Origin: Gemmatimonadaceae bacterium
Lineage (GTDB): Bacteria > Latescibacterota > UBA2968 > UBA8231
Assembly: GCA_026706075.1 (NCBI GenBank)
Contig: JAPOZM010000016.1
Span: 1 to 64,000, forward strand
Length of the DNA: 64,000 bases
Reading direction: 5' to 3'
In this document: positions 1 to 10,027 of the stretch, in pieces
Layout of the letters: the number at the start of each line of letters is the position of its first letter
How positions within the stretch are numbered: position 1 is the first letter of the stretch
Notes under the pieces: model-generated
Databases searched by the model: none
Told to the model about the DNA's origin: nothing
The model's input: only the letters and a program-made list of their open reading frames with translations
Made by a program: the position numbers and the translations under genes

Positions 1-13
1 CCGGCGAGGCGGA

Positions 14-553
14 TCATCCGCCGCGCGAGATCGACGATCTTGATGGGCTCGCGCAGTCCCTGTTGAGGGCCGCCGTCATCGCCTCCCCCAGCCGCAGCAG
101 TATCCGGCATCCCAGGCCGGGGTCGGTGGCGGCGATCTCCATCAGGTCGGGGCGGAAGAAACCGACGAGCTCGCTCCTCTCCGCGGCGATGAAGGTGGCC
201 GGCGCCGGGGACTCGTCGAGGAGGGCGAAGCGGCCGATGATGGCGGGAGGGACGAGGGTGTCGGTGATCTCCACGCCCCCCGGGTCCTCGCCGATGAGGT
301 GGACGGAGCCGCGGCGGATCACGTAGAAGCCGGACCGGGGGGCCCCCTGCCGGAGCACGACCTCGCCGTGGGCGAAGGTGCGCACGTGGACCTGGCGCAC
401 CAGGGTGGCCAGCTCCTCCGGCTCCAGCCCGGCGAAGGCGGGGACCCGGCCCAGGAGCGCTTCGAGGGACTCGGCGCGCTCCGCTTCGGGAGAGAAGTAG
501 TTCTCCCATTCCGGGTCGGGGGAAACGTGGCGGGACCTGGCGGAGGGGGTCAT
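14..553 (-). CDS. Cyclic nucleotide-binding-domain protein, apparently frameshifted near its 3' end
   Basis: This is a 179-residue reading with one cNMP-binding-type beta-roll at roughly residues 35-150. The phosphate-binding cassette is degenerate: it reads IGRFALLDESPAPAT, where cAMP binders have GE(L/I)A..PR(T/S)A. The Glu and Arg that hold the nucleotide are therefore missing and cAMP binding is doubtful. No helix-turn-helix is visible in the part present. The last 15 residues (after LNRD) look non-native. Re-reading base 56 in the -1 frame continues instead as LREPIKIVDLARRMIRLA to the window edge with no stop. The gene is thus probably longer and carries a one-base deletion (mutation or assembly error). 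A TATCTT box lies 9 nt upstream of the ATG. The role is unknown; a signalling or regulatory protein is likely. Confidence 0.7.
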   Translation of the reverse strand: MTPSARSRHVSPDPEWENYFSPEAERAESLEALLGRVPAFAGLEPEELATLVRQVHVRTFAHGEVVLRQGAPRSGFYVIRRGSVHLIGEDPGGVEITDTLVPPAIIGRFALLDESPAPATFIAAERSELVGFFRPDLMEIAATDPGLGCRILLRLGEAMTAALNRDCASPSRSSISRGG

Positions 554-662
554 CTCTCCGCAAAGATAGCGGTTGCCGTCGCGCCGGCCATGACTCTAGT
601 TGTCGCCGGAGCGGGGGACCCGCCGGATTCTCAATCCAAGCCTCCAGTGAAAGGAGCCGACC

Positions 663-1040
663 GTGCCCAACTACACCTTCCAGCACATCCATCACGAGGC
701 CGAGGACGTGTCCGTGGCCGTCGACTGGTACAAACGCGTCTTCGGCGCCACCGCCGGCGAGCCCTTCGAGCGCGCCGGCGCCACCTGGGTCGAAGTCCAC
801 GTCGGCGAGACCCAGATCACGGTCACCGACCGGGAGTTCGCCACGATGGAGCTGGGGCGCTACCAGGGCGTCGACCACTTCGCCTTCACCACCGACGACT
901 TCGACGCCACCCTGGCCCACTGCGAGAAGGAGGGCGTCCACATCTGGTTCGGCCCCGTCGAGGTCCCCGGCACGACCCAGCGCATCGTCTTCATCGACGG
1001 GCCCGACCACGTGAAGATCGAGTTGATGGAGCAGGTTTGA
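663..1040 (+). CDS. VOC/glyoxalase-fold protein
   Basis: A 125-residue single-module protein of the vicinal oxygen chelate superfamily (glyoxalase/bleomycin resistance/dioxygenase fold). It shows the usual pattern: [19 protein letters not shown] at the N-terminus (candidate metal His), a central [10 protein letters not shown] strand and a C-terminal HVKIELME with the terminal metal Glu. The GTG start is preceded by GAAAGGAG at a good distance. Its stop overlaps the TTG start of the following S9 peptidase, so the two are probably co-transcribed. The family covers lyases, dioxygenases and resistance proteins, and the substrate cannot be told from the sequence. Confidence 0.85.
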   Translation: MPNYTFQHIHHEAEDVSVAVDWYKRVFGATAGEPFERAGATWVEVHVGETQITVTDREFATMELGRYQGVDHFAFTTDDFDATLAHCEKEGVHIWFGPVEVPGTTQRIVFIDGPDHVKIELMEQV

Positions 1041-2953
1041 CCGAGCGCGAGCTCCGGCCCTTCGGGCTGTGGGAGAGCCCGCTCTCGGCGGACGACGCCG
1101 GCGCCGGCACGGGGCTCTCCTCGCCCGCCTTCGACAGCGACGGCCGCACCCTGGCGTGGCTCGAGCGGCGCGGGGACCAGGCCGTGGTCGTCTGCCGCCG
1201 CCAGGGGGAGGCCGCGCCCGTCGAGCTGACCCGCGGCCACACGGTGCGGGCCCGGGTGTTCTACGGCGGCGGCGAGTTCGCCATCGCCCGCGGGCGGGTG
1301 ATCTTCGTCGAGGACGGGGACCACCTGAGCGCCGTTCCCCTGCGGGGGGGCGGCGTGCGCCGCCTCACCCCCGCCTTCGGCCATCCAGCGGCCCCCGCCC
1401 CCTCCCCCGACGGCCGCTGGATCGCCTACGTCCACGGCGACGGCGCCACCGACCGCCTCGCCGTGGTCGACGCCGGGGGGGCCAACTGGCCCCGGTCGCT
1501 GGTGGACGGGGCCGACTTCTACATGCAGCCGGCCTGGCACCCCCGCGGGCGGCAGCTGGCCTGGGTCGAGTACGACCTGCCGGACATGCCCTGGGACTCG
1601 AGCCGCCTCGTCGTCGGCCGGCTGCGCTTCCCCGCGGGAGCGGCGCCGGTCCTGGCCGAGCGCCGGCTGGTCGCCGGCGGCGAGGGCCAGGCGGTCTGCC
1701 AGCCCGAGTTCTCCCCCGACGGCCGCTGGCTCGCCTGGGCCGGCGACGAGGGCGGCTTCAGCCAGCTCTGGCTCCACGACCTGGAGGACGGCTCGACCAC
1801 CTGCCTGACGCCGGACGAGGACGGGGACGTGGCCCTGCCGGCGTGGGTGCAGGGGGTGCGGGTCCTCGCCTTCTCCGGCGACGGCCGCCGGCTCTGGTTC
1901 ACGCGCTCCCACCTCGGCCGGCGGAGCCTCTTCGTCTGCGACCTGCCCGACGGCCGGCCGCACCTCTTCGAGCCGCTCGCCGACTGGGCCAGCGTCACCC
2001 ACGTGGCCGCCGCCCCCCGGGGCGGCCGGATCGCCGTGGTGGCCTCTTCTCCGCGGCGGCCGGAGCGCATCTGCAGCGTCGGCGGGCGCGGGGCGGAGCC
2101 GAGGGTCACCGTCCAGGCGCGGTCCTCGGCGGAGCGCCTGGAGGCGGCCGACCTGTCCACCCCCCGGCCGGTGCGCTGGACCGCCGCCGACGGCGCGGTG
2201 GTCCACGGCCTCCACTACCCTCCGGCGAGCCGGCGCTTCGAGGGGGCCGGCCCGCCGCCGCTGATCGTCGACGTCCACGGCGGCCCCACGAGCCAGGCCG
2301 ACCTCCGGTACGATTCCGAGGCCCAGTACTTCGCCACCCGGGGCTGGGCGGTCCTGCTGGTCAACTACCGGGGCAGCACCGGGTACGGCCGGGCCTACAT
2401 GACCGCCCTCCGGGGGCAATGGGGCGTCCTCGACATGGAGGACGTTGTCGCCGGCGCCCGGCACCTGGCCGACGAAGGGTTGGCCGATGGCGGACGCATG
2501 GCCGTCTCGGGCGGCAGCGCCGGGGGCTACACGGTGCTGCGCGCCCTCACCCTGCACCCCGGGCTCTTCGCCGCCGGGGCCTGCCGCTACGGCATCTCCG
2601 ACCTGCTGGCTCTCGCCGACGAGACCCACAAGTTCGAGTCCCGCTACACCGACTCCCTTCTCGGCCCCCTGCCGGAGGCGGCCGGCCTCTACCGCGAGCG
2701 CTCGCCCCTCTTCGCCGCCGACGCCATCCAGGACCCCGTGATCCTCTTCCAGGGCGACGAGGACCGGGTCGTGCCCCGCAGCCAGTCCGACGCCATCGTC
2801 GACTCCCTGCGGCGCCGCGGCGTGCCCCACGAGTACCACGTCTACGAGGGCGAGGGCCACGGATTCCGCCGGCCGGAGAGCCGGCGCCACTGCCTGCGCG
2901 CCACCGAAGCCTTCCTGCGGCGCCACGTCCTCTATCGCGGAGACGGACCGTGA
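1037..2953 (+). CDS. S9 family (prolyl oligopeptidase-type) peptidase
   Basis: A serine peptidase of the S9C/acylaminoacyl-peptidase type, 638 residues. An N-terminal beta-propeller (about residues 1-370, with TolB/DPP-like SPDGRW repeats) gates a C-terminal alpha/beta hydrolase domain. The catalytic triad is visible: Ser494 in SGGSAGGYT, Asp576 in GDEDRVVP and His608 in GEGHGF. The HGGP oxyanion motif precedes it. I chose the TTG start because it overlaps the upstream stop (TTGA) and because the longer open frame upstream reads through the VOC gene in another phase. No signal peptide is seen, so it probably acts in the cytoplasm on short peptides. The stop overlaps the gatB start. Confidence 0.9.
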   Translation: MTERELRPFGLWESPLSADDAGAGTGLSSPAFDSDGRTLAWLERRGDQAVVVCRRQGEAAPVELTRGHTVRARVFYGGGEFAIARGRVIFVEDGDHLSAVPLRGGGVRRLTPAFGHPAAPAPSPDGRWIAYVHGDGATDRLAVVDAGGANWPRSLVDGADFYMQPAWHPRGRQLAWVEYDLPDMPWDSSRLVVGRLRFPAGAAPVLAERRLVAGGEGQAVCQPEFSPDGRWLAWAGDEGGFSQLWLHDLEDGSTTCLTPDEDGDVALPAWVQGVRVLAFSGDGRRLWFTRSHLGRRSLFVCDLPDGRPHLFEPLADWASVTHVAAAPRGGRIAVVASSPRRPERICSVGGRGAEPRVTVQARSSAERLEAADLSTPRPVRWTAADGAVVHGLHYPPASRRFEGAGPPPLIVDVHGGPTSQADLRYDSEAQYFATRGWAVLLVNYRGSTGYGRAYMTALRGQWGVLDMEDVVAGARHLADEGLADGGRMAVSGGSAGGYTVLRALTLHPGLFAAGACRYGISDLLALADETHKFESRYTDSLLGPLPEAAGLYRERSPLFAADAIQDPVILFQGDEDRVVPRSQSDAIVDSLRRRGVPHEYHVYEGEGHGFRRPESRRHCLRATEAFLRRHVLYRGDGP

Positions 2954-4374
2954 ACTACGAGACCGTCATCGGCATGGAGGTCCACGTGGAGCTGGGCACG
3001 GCCTCGAAGATGTTCTGCTCCTGCCCCGCCGAGCACTTCCAGGTGCCCCCCAACCGCCACGTCTGCCCCGTGTGCACCGCCCAGCCGGGGGCCCTGCCCG
3101 TGATCAACGGCCGCGCCGTGGAGCTCACGGTGATGACGGGGATGGCCCTGAACAGCCGCATCCGCCCGCGCTCGGTCTTCGCCCGCAAGAACTACACCTA
3201 CCCCGACCTGCCCAAGGGCTACCAGATCTCCCAGTACGAGCGACCCCTGTGCGAGGGGGGCCACGTCGACATCGCCGCCGACGGGGAGAGCCGCCGCGTC
3301 GGCATCGTCCGCGTCCACCTCGAGGAGGACACGGGCAAGCTCCTCCACGAGGGCGGCGCCAGCCACGTCGACCTCAACCGCGCCGGCGTGCCCCTCATGG
3401 AGATCGTCAGCGACGCCTCGATCCGCTCCGCCGCCGAGGCCGGCGCCTACGTGCAGAAGATCCGCCAGATCGTCCGCTACCTCGGAGCCTCCAGCGGCGA
3501 CATGGAGAAGGGGGCCCTGCGCTGCGAGGCCAACATCTCGGTGCGCCCGGCCGGCTCGGAGGCCCTCGGCACCAAGGTGGAGGTGAAGAACCTGAACAGC
3601 TTCCGCTCGGTGCGGAACGCCATCGACTACGAGGTCGAACGCCAGGTGGAGGTGCTGGAGGCGGGCGGCCAGGTGCGCCAGGTGACCATGGGCTGGGACG
3701 AGACGGCCGAGGTGACGCGGGAGCAGCGCTCCAAGGAGGAGGCCGACGACTACCGCTACTTCCCCGAGCCCGACCTGCTCGAGCTCGATCTGCCCGAGGC
3801 CTGGATCGAGGAGGTCCGGGGCCGGCTGCCCGAGCTGCCCGACGCCCGGGCGGCGGCCCTCACCGCCCTCGGGCTGGCCCCCCGGGACGCGGAGCAGCTG
3901 GCCGAGGACGGGGCCGTGGCCGACTACTTCGAGCAGGTCGTGGCCGCCGGCGCCGACCCCCGGACCGCCGCCAACTGGGTCACGGGCGAGATCTTCCGCC
4001 TCCTCAACGAGAGCGGCGGCGACATCGAGGCGCTGAAGGTGCGGCCGCCGCAACTGGCCGAGCTGATCGCCCTGGCCGCGGCCGGCGCGGTGAGCGGCCC
4101 CGCCGCCAGGGAGGTCTTCGGCGCCATGGCCGAGAGCGGCGGCTCGCCGGCGCGGATCGTCGAGGAGCGGGGCCTGCAGCAGGTCTCGGACACCGGCGAG
4201 CTGGAGTCGCAGGTCGACGAGGTGATCGCCGCGCAGGCGGACGCCGCCGACAAGGTGCGGTCCGGCGACCCGAAGCCGATCGGCTTCCTCGTGGGTCAGG
4301 TCATGCGCGCCACCCGCGGGCGGGCCAACCCGCAGCGGGTGCAGGAGCTGCTGCGCGAGCGCCTGCTGTCCTGA
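2950..4374 (+). CDS. gatB: Aspartyl/glutamyl-tRNA(Asn/Gln) amidotransferase subunit B
   Basis: GatB is the tRNA-binding kinase subunit of the GatCAB amidotransferase. It activates Glu-tRNA(Gln) or Asp-tRNA(Asn) for transamidation. The 474 residues match the family length. Hallmarks are the N-terminal [13 protein letters not shown], the zinc-type cysteines CSCP..CPVC, the [14 protein letters not shown] signature and the C-terminal YqeY-like tail ending [13 protein letters not shown]. The GTG start overlaps the preceding stop (GTGA). gatA and gatC are not in this window, so the complex is encoded at separate loci. It is the last gene of the plus-strand run and faces the M6 protease gene convergently. 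Confidence 0.95.
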   Translation: MNYETVIGMEVHVELGTASKMFCSCPAEHFQVPPNRHVCPVCTAQPGALPVINGRAVELTVMTGMALNSRIRPRSVFARKNYTYPDLPKGYQISQYERPLCEGGHVDIAADGESRRVGIVRVHLEEDTGKLLHEGGASHVDLNRAGVPLMEIVSDASIRSAAEAGAYVQKIRQIVRYLGASSGDMEKGALRCEANISVRPAGSEALGTKVEVKNLNSFRSVRNAIDYEVERQVEVLEAGGQVRQVTMGWDETAEVTREQRSKEEADDYRYFPEPDLLELDLPEAWIEEVRGRLPELPDARAAALTALGLAPRDAEQLAEDGAVADYFEQVVAAGADPRTAANWVTGEIFRLLNESGGDIEALKVRPPQLAELIALAAAGAVSGPAAREVFGAMAESGGSPARIVEERGLQQVSDTGELESQVDEVIAAQADAADKVRSGDPKPIGFLVGQVMRATRGRANPQRVQELLRERLLS

Positions 4375-4432
4375 CCGCCGCCCCGGGGCGGGATTCGGCC
4401 GACCCGCGGACCGGCGCCCCCCGGACCCTGTC

Positions 4433-7400
4433 CTACCGCAGCAGCAGCACCCGCCCCGAGGCCCGGTCCGGTCCCGCGGTCAGGCGCAGGAGGTAGACGC
4501 CGCTCGCCGCCGGCCGTCCCCGGTCGTCGGCGCCGTCCCAGACCACCCGGAACCTGCCCGGCCCGGCCCGGGCCTCGTCCCTGAGGGTGCGGACCCGGCG
4601 GCCGAGGACGTCGTGCACCACCAGCCGCAGAGGCGCCTCCCGGGGCAGGTCGAAGGCGATGGCGGTGGCCCCGTTGAAGGGGTTGGGCCAGGGGTCGCGC
4701 AGGACGAACTCCAGGGGCGTCTCCCCGGCCCCCTCGGCGACCGAGGTGTCCGGCGGCTCCCCGGAGAGGAAGGGGGTCCAGACCGCGGCACCGGAGAGCT
4801 GCTCGGCGATCTTCTCCGGATCGTTGGTGCCCCAGTAGTTGCCGCGCGCGTCGACCTCCTCGTCGCTGCGGTTCTCCAGGGCCAGGCTGTTGCCTTCGAA
4901 TTGGTTGTCCCGGATCGGGTCGGGCACCGCCGGACCGTCGACGCGCAGGGCCGTGACGTTGCCCGCGAAACGGTTGCCGACGATGGCGGGGGCCGAGTCG
5001 ACGGAGTGCAGGCCCACGGCGGCGTTGACGAACTCGCTGGTGCGGACCGCGGCGGCGGCGGACCCGGTGAGGACGGCCCCGTTGGCGGTGAAATGGCTCA
5101 TCTCCACCGCCACCGTGCCCCCCTCCACGCGCAGGCCGCCGCCGAGGTTGGTGTCGAAGTCGGTGGTCCACACCTCGGAGGCGGTCGACGCCAGATGGGC
5201 GCCGGTGCCGCGGTTGCGGTGGACCTCCACCTCCTCGAAGACCATCCTCTCGGCGCCGTCGACGCGCAGGCCGTCGCGGCGGTTGGCGGTGATGTGGGTG
5301 CCGTGGAGCTCGATCACCCCTCTCCAGCCGTCCAGCTCCAGTCCGTGGAGCTCGTTCCCCTCCACCGTGCTCCGCCACAGCTCGAGACGCCGGCCCACGC
5401 CGCCCTCGGCCAGCAGCCCCGAGCGCGGATCGCCGCTGTCGAGGACGCCGTTGCCGCTCACTCTCGTGTCGATCAGCACGAGGCCGGCGCCGCTGGTGAC
5501 GACGCCCTCGCGGCCGTTCTCCTCCACCACGCTGCTGCGCATCCGCAGGTCGCCCGGCCCCCGCACCCAGACAGCCCGGTCGGCGATGGAGCGGAAGGTG
5601 GCGCGGTCGATGGTCGCCATGCCGAAGAGGCCGACATCGACGCCCCGCACCAGCCGCTCCAGACTGGCGTCGGCCAGGTGGAACCCCCCCTCCGCCGTCA
5701 TCTCCCCGCCGATCCCGATGATCGCCTGATCGAGGCGGAGGCCGGTGGCGTCGACGGCGCCTCCGGCGGCCAGCTGCAGGCCGGCCCACAGCTCCTCGGG
5801 CAGGATCGAGTCGACGGTGAAGACCGCCGGGTCGGCGGCGGTGGCGGCCACCGTCAGGCGGCCCTCGACGGCCAGCTCCACGTGCTCCGGCAGGGCGCCG
5901 CGAAGGGCCAGGTCCCCGGGCGCGAACCGGGTCTCCGATCCGGGGGCGATGTCCAGGACCGCGCCGGCGGGCACCAGCAGGTCCCAGGGGATGGACCGCT
6001 CCCCTCGCCACCGGGTCGTCCCCGGATGCAGGCGGTCCCTCGCGATGCCGAGGCGCGCCCCTTCGAGGACCAGTCCTCCGGCGTCCCGGGCCGGCTCCAG
6101 CCCCGGGCTGCCGCCGCCGAAGACCAGCACCCCCAGCCAGCCGCTCCCCTCCGCGTGGGTCAGACGCACCGGCGCGGCGCTGTCGCCCTCGACGACGAGC
6201 TCCCCGTAGACGATGAGCTCGCAGCGGCCCGGGTCGAAGCCGGTGCCGCGGCTGTCGGCGGCGGCGAAGCTCACCCTCGTGCCGGGAGCCAGAGTCAGGG
6301 AGGCCCCCGCCTCGACGACGATGTCGCCCTCCACGGCCACCTCCCCCGACCATCTCTCCGATCCCGTGACCTGGCCCTCCGCGGGCTGGCGCAACAGCAC
6401 GTCCAGGCCCATGCGGCCGTTCTCGAGGGGGGTGATCCGGTCGAGGACGAAGCCGAGGGGGACGCCGCGACGGGAGCCGGCGTGGCCGCGCAGGCCGGGG
6501 TTGGTGTCGAAGGCGAGGCGCCGGAACCTCACCCCGTCGAAGGGGTCGGTGGCGTCGCCCTCGTTGCCGTTGTGCTCGCCGTCGTAGGCTGGGTCCCGGG
6601 AATGGAAGTCGAGGTTGTCGCGCCCCGAGACCGGGTCGGGGTCGCCGCCCGGGTAGCCGCGGTCGGCGTAGAGCCCGTCGGCGCAGACCAGGTCGACCTG
6701 CTTGTGCCGCTCCTCGTCGTTGTCGGCGCGCTCGTCCACGTGCCAGACCAGGAGCCCTCCCGCCGGGATGTTGCGGTTGTAGAATCCGTGGGCCTGACGG
6801 TTCTCGATGAGGAAGTACTCGTCCGGCGTCAGGCTCACTTTGAGCACGCGGCCTCCGCGGTCGATCGACTCCAGCTCCACGTCCCGCATCGACTCGGTCA
6901 CCTCCACCAGGCGCTCGTTGCCCGGCCCGAGCCAGCCCAGCTTCGCCAGGGACCAGGCGGAGAAGGCGTTGGGGCCGTCCCCCTCTCCCCAGCCGAGGAT
7001 CCCCAGCCCCATGAGGCCCCACTTGCCGATGCCGGCCGACTCCTCCGCCGGGTCGAGCTCACCGGTGGCGGAGATCGAGGACTGGTCGAAGAGGTCGGGC
7101 AGGCCGAGGAGGTGGGCGAACTCGTGGCACATGGTCCCGGCCGTCACCCCGAAGACGTGGCCCCGCTGGGTGGTGCCGGCGAACCCGGAGAACCGGTCGC
7201 GGACGCGGATGACCCCGCCCCCGGCGGCCTCGTCGTCGGAGAGGAACTCGGCGTTCAGCCCCAGGCTGGCGATGCCCGTGGCCCGGGTGATGAAGAAGTT
7301 CTCGGGCGCCGTGTGCAGGTTGATGAAGAGGATGTCCACGTAGCCGTCGTCGTCGCCGGAGTTGGGCACCCCGTCGGGGCCGTCGTTGTCGAAGGCGCCC

Positions 7401-7822
7401 ATGTCGATGTCGGCGTCGGCCTTCTGCAGGACCTCCCGGTTGAAGCGGCCGAAGTCACCGAGGGTGCCGGAGCTGTCGGCCAGGTAGGCGGAGGCTGGTT
7501 CGAGGGACTCGTAGCGCCGCGGCAGGACCTCCCCCGACACCCGCAGCTCGCCGCCGGACATCTCGTCGTAGAAGTGGGTGAGGCTGCCCGGCCGGCTGTC
7601 GTCGAAGAGGTCGTCGGCCCACGAGGGCTTGCGGTCGTCCCCGGGGGCCTCGCCGGCGAACTTGGCGAATATCACCAGGGCGTTGTAGGTGCCGCGGGCG
7701 GCCTCGGGCGAAGGCGGGCCCGCCGGGCGGGCGGAGGGGTCGGCGGCCTGCCAGGCGTCGGCGGGGGCGGCGAGCAGACCGAGCAGGACCGGCCAGACCG
7801 CGGCCGGGCCGCGGACGCTCAC
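4433..7822 (-). CDS. Secreted M6-type metalloprotease with beta-helix and FlgD-like C-terminal domain
   Basis: This 1129-residue exported zinc protease starts with a signal peptide (hydrophobic VWPVLLGLLAAPADA). An M6/immune-inhibitor-A-like domain follows (about 45-440) with the zinc motif HEFAH at residues 233-237, then GLPDLFD. Residues of about 500-1020 form a long parallel beta-helix-like region with repeated short Asn/Gly turns. The last 90 residues form a FlgD/Ig-like domain with DPWPNPFNGAT, VLGRRVRTL and GVYLLRL, the C-terminal type found in FCB-group secreted proteins. The GTG start overlaps the pafA stop (GTGA), so translation is coupled to the proteasome locus. The open frame continues further upstream, but only as a shadow of pafA. 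Confidence 0.87.
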   Translation of the reverse strand: MSVRGPAAVWPVLLGLLAAPADAWQAADPSARPAGPPSPEAARGTYNALVIFAKFAGEAPGDDRKPSWADDLFDDSRPGSLTHFYDEMSGGELRVSGEVLPRRYESLEPASAYLADSSGTLGDFGRFNREVLQKADADIDMGAFDNDGPDGVPNSGDDDGYVDILFINLHTAPENFFITRATGIASLGLNAEFLSDDEAAGGGVIRVRDRFSGFAGTTQRGHVFGVTAGTMCHEFAHLLGLPDLFDQSSISATGELDPAEESAGIGKWGLMGLGILGWGEGDGPNAFSAWSLAKLGWLGPGNERLVEVTESMRDVELESIDRGGRVLKVSLTPDEYFLIENRQAHGFYNRNIPAGGLLVWHVDERADNDEERHKQVDLVCADGLYADRGYPGGDPDPVSGRDNLDFHSRDPAYDGEHNGNEGDATDPFDGVRFRRLAFDTNPGLRGHAGSRRGVPLGFVLDRITPLENGRMGLDVLLRQPAEGQVTGSERWSGEVAVEGDIVVEAGASLTLAPGTRVSFAAADSRGTGFDPGRCELIVYGELVVEGDSAAPVRLTHAEGSGWLGVLVFGGGSPGLEPARDAGGLVLEGARLGIARDRLHPGTTRWRGERSIPWDLLVPAGAVLDIAPGSETRFAPGDLALRGALPEHVELAVEGRLTVAATAADPAVFTVDSILPEELWAGLQLAAGGAVDATGLRLDQAIIGIGGEMTAEGGFHLADASLERLVRGVDVGLFGMATIDRATFRSIADRAVWVRGPGDLRMRSSVVEENGREGVVTSGAGLVLIDTRVSGNGVLDSGDPRSGLLAEGGVGRRLELWRSTVEGNELHGLELDGWRGVIELHGTHITANRRDGLRVDGAERMVFEEVEVHRNRGTGAHLASTASEVWTTDFDTNLGGGLRVEGGTVAVEMSHFTANGAVLTGSAAAAVRTSEFVNAAVGLHSVDSAPAIVGNRFAGNVTALRVDGPAVPDPIRDNQFEGNSLALENRSDEEVDARGNYWGTNDPEKIAEQLSGAAVWTPFLSGEPPDTSVAEGAGETPLEFVLRDPWPNPFNGATAIAFDLPREAPLRLVVHDVLGRRVRTLRDEARAGPGRFRVVWDGADDRGRPAASGVYLLRLTAGPDRASGRVLLLR

Positions 7823-9246
7823 GCCCCGGCGCCGCTCACGTTCGGCGCCCGGCCGCATTCCTTGATGAAGGCGTCGGTCTCCGCCTCGTACGAGAGGAAG
7901 GGATCGTCGAGATTGAGGTACTTCTCGTCCTCCACGTAGATGGAATCCCAGTCGATGACGTAGCGCGCCTTCTGGCCGGTGAGGGCGCGCATCACCTTCG
8001 ACCGGGCACGGGCCCGCGTGTCCTCGGGAGGCCGGACGATGGCCTGGTTCACGCGCTCGTCGTCGACCACCTTGCGCAGCAGTCCCCGCTGGCGCAGGTC
8101 GTGATAGAGGCCGCGGGAGGGATTCAGATTGTGGTACTCCAGGTCGAGCGACTGGATCCACGGGTCGTCCCAGTCCTTGCCCTCCGCCGCCATGAAGGTC
8201 TCCAGGAGCCACTTCTTCGTCACCCAGTCGAGGCGGTCCATCAGGGCCATGGGGTCGCAGGCCAGGGCGTCGAGGACGAGGCGCCACTCGTCGAGGACCC
8301 AGTCGCCCTCGGGGTCCTTGCCGCGCAGGTACGTCTCGGCCAGCCGCAGGTACTGGCGCTGCACCTCCAGGGCGGTGGTGTAGCGTCCGTCCTCGAGCTG
8401 CACCTCCCACTTGAAGGTCAGGTCCCGGGAGATGTCGCGGATCGCCTGCACCGGGTCGAGCATCTTCACCTCGGGAACGATGCGCTCCTCGAGGAGCTCC
8501 AGCATGAGGGCCGTGGTGCCCACCTTCAGTGCCGTGGCGTACTCGGACATGTTGGAGTCGCCCACCAGCAGGTGCAGCCTGCGGTAGAGCCCCCAGTCGG
8601 CCAGGGGCTCGTCGCGGGTGTTGATGATGGCGCGGCTGAACTGGATCCACTGGTAGATCTCGGTGACGATGTGGTCGGCGCGCTGGGAGATCTGGTAGGG
8701 GACATCGCCCTCCTCCCCGGTTCCGTACTCGAAGATGTCGGTGTGGCAGCCGACGCGGCCGGCGCCGGCGTAGATCTGCCGGCTCACGAAGAACGGCAGG
8801 ATCGCGGGCAGCAGGACCTGCGAGAACGGCACGTCGCGGCGCACCAGGTAGTTCTCGTGGCAGCCGAAGGTGGCGCCCGTGTAGTGGTCGATGTTGTTCT
8901 TGAAGAACCCCGCCTCATCGGCCAGTCCGAGCTGGTCGAGGGAGCGCTGCAGGATCACCTCGCCGGCGCGGTCCGAGGCGACCAGGTCGAAGAGGCCGCG
9001 GCACTCGGGCGTGGCGTACTCCACGTGCCCCATGTCGATGTAGATGCGGCCGCCGTTGAACAGGAAGCCGCCGTTGCCCGGCGGCTCGTCGCGCCCTCGG
9101 TAGTGGATGTCGACGATGCCCAGCCCCTCGCGGTAGAAGACGCAGTCCTTGGTCTTCACCGATATGTAGTCGGGGCTGAGGAAGGGATCGGAGTCGGGCG
9201 GCATGCAGCCGTACTCGATCTCCAGGCCGTAGAGGCGGTTGCGCAC
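7819..9246 (-). CDS. pafA: Pup/UBact ligase PafA
   Basis: A carboxylate-amine ligase of the PafA/Dop family (475 residues). It would use ATP to join the C-terminal Glu of the Pup-like modifier to substrate lysines. Family marks are LEIEYG at the N-terminus, GGRIYIDMGHVEYATPEC, the HENYL segment, RQIYAGAGRVG and the DSNMSEYATALKVG signature. It lacks the long insertion between the first strands that marks Dop, and its ATPEC motif matches PafA, so I assign it as the ligase and the other paralogue as the deamidase. It starts with GTG 4 nt after the prcA stop, and its own stop overlaps the start of the M6 protease. Confidence 0.88.
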   Translation of the reverse strand: MRNRLYGLEIEYGCMPPDSDPFLSPDYISVKTKDCVFYREGLGIVDIHYRGRDEPPGNGGFLFNGGRIYIDMGHVEYATPECRGLFDLVASDRAGEVILQRSLDQLGLADEAGFFKNNIDHYTGATFGCHENYLVRRDVPFSQVLLPAILPFFVSRQIYAGAGRVGCHTDIFEYGTGEEGDVPYQISQRADHIVTEIYQWIQFSRAIINTRDEPLADWGLYRRLHLLVGDSNMSEYATALKVGTTALMLELLEERIVPEVKMLDPVQAIRDISRDLTFKWEVQLEDGRYTTALEVQRQYLRLAETYLRGKDPEGDWVLDEWRLVLDALACDPMALMDRLDWVTKKWLLETFMAAEGKDWDDPWIQSLDLEYHNLNPSRGLYHDLRQRGLLRKVVDDERVNQAIVRPPEDTRARARSKVMRALTGQKARYVIDWDSIYVEDEKYLNLDDPFLSYEAETDAFIKECGRAPNVSGAGA

Positions 9247-9250
9247 GGGA

Positions 9251-10027
9251 CTACTCGAAGGCGGCCAGGGAGGACTCCAGCTCCCCGGGGCTCAGCAGCC
9301 GGAACCTGGTCTTCGTGGGCCGGCTGCGCTCGAGGACGGCGGCCTCGAAGCGGCCCCCGGCGAGGGCGGCGCGCACCGCCTCCCCCACCTCCTCGTCATC
9401 CACCTCCCCCTCCCCGGGCCCGTCGGGCTCGTCTGGGCCGCGCCCCGCCAGGACGCGCCCGGTGCCCCAGGCGCGAAGGGCCCGGGCCAGGGCCCGGTCG
9501 AGGGACTCGCCGCCCTCGCCGCCGCGCAGCCTCGCCTGGATCGCCTCGGCCGCCTCGGAGGAGCCGGCGATGGCGGCGGCCTCGGCGGCGCTGTGGAAGG
9601 AGCCGTCGGGATCGATGGTGTAGAACGTCTCCGCCGCCGCCGGCGGGTCGAGCTCGGCCACCAGGACGCGGGCGATGTAGGGCGAGCGGAAGATCTCGTC
9701 GAAGGCGGACTTCATCAGGGGCCCCACGCCGAGGTTGACCAGCCGCTGCAGGGAGACGTCGCTGGCCGACAGGTTGAAGACCTCCACGTGGGCGATGTCG
9801 ATGACCGCCTTGCGCAGCTTCTCGATGTCGGCGGGATGGCCGATGCCGGCGAAGGCCACCCGGTTGTAGACCTCGAAGAGCTTGCGCGGCCCCGGCGTCG
9901 AGGTGAGCAGCAGCAGGCCGTCGTCGTAGGCCAGGGCGACCACGGGGCTGGCCCCGGCGAGCTGGTCCTCGGTGTACTCGCGCCGGTTGCGGATCGCCTC
10001 GACCCAGCGGTAGGGCTCGTCCAGCAT
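9251..10027 (-). CDS. prcA: Proteasome alpha subunit
   Basis: A 258-residue 20S proteasome alpha-type subunit. Seven copies form each outer ring, gate the chamber and dock the ATPase. Visible features are the N-terminal EPYRWVEAIRNRREYTE, then SPVVALAYDDGLLLL, VYNRVAFAGIGHPADIEKLRK and the conserved DVSLQRLVN. The last 40 or so residues are acidic and then basic, and more variable. It lacks the N-terminal Thr of the catalytic subunit, as expected. The ATG overlaps the prcB stop (ATGA), so alpha and beta are translationally coupled. It lies upstream of pafA with a 4-nt gap. Confidence 0.9.
   Translation of the reverse strand: MLDEPYRWVEAIRNRREYTEDQLAGASPVVALAYDDGLLLLTSTPGPRKLFEVYNRVAFAGIGHPADIEKLRKAVIDIAHVEVFNLSASDVSLQRLVNLGVGPLMKSAFDEIFRSPYIARVLVAELDPPAAAETFYTIDPDGSFHSAAEAAAIAGSSEAAEAIQARLRGGEGGESLDRALARALRAWGTGRVLAGRGPDEPDGPGEGEVDDEEVGEAVRAALAGGRFEAAVLERSRPTKTRFRLLSPGELESSLAAFE

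Noticed and set aside
14-553. CRP/FNR-type transcription factor
   Set aside because: No helix-turn-helix is seen and the cAMP-contacting Glu and Arg are missing; only a cNMP-fold protein can be claimed.
860-2926. Long open frames antisense to the S9 peptidase, and similar long frames elsewhere
   Set aside because: They are shadows caused by high GC; they lack domains and ribosome sites and read through real genes in another phase.
4378-4391. Perfect 14-bp palindrome CCGCCCCGGGGCGG between gatB and the M6 gene, considered as a terminator
   Set aside because: It has no loop, is not followed by a T run on either strand, and such GC palindromes are expected by chance at this base composition.
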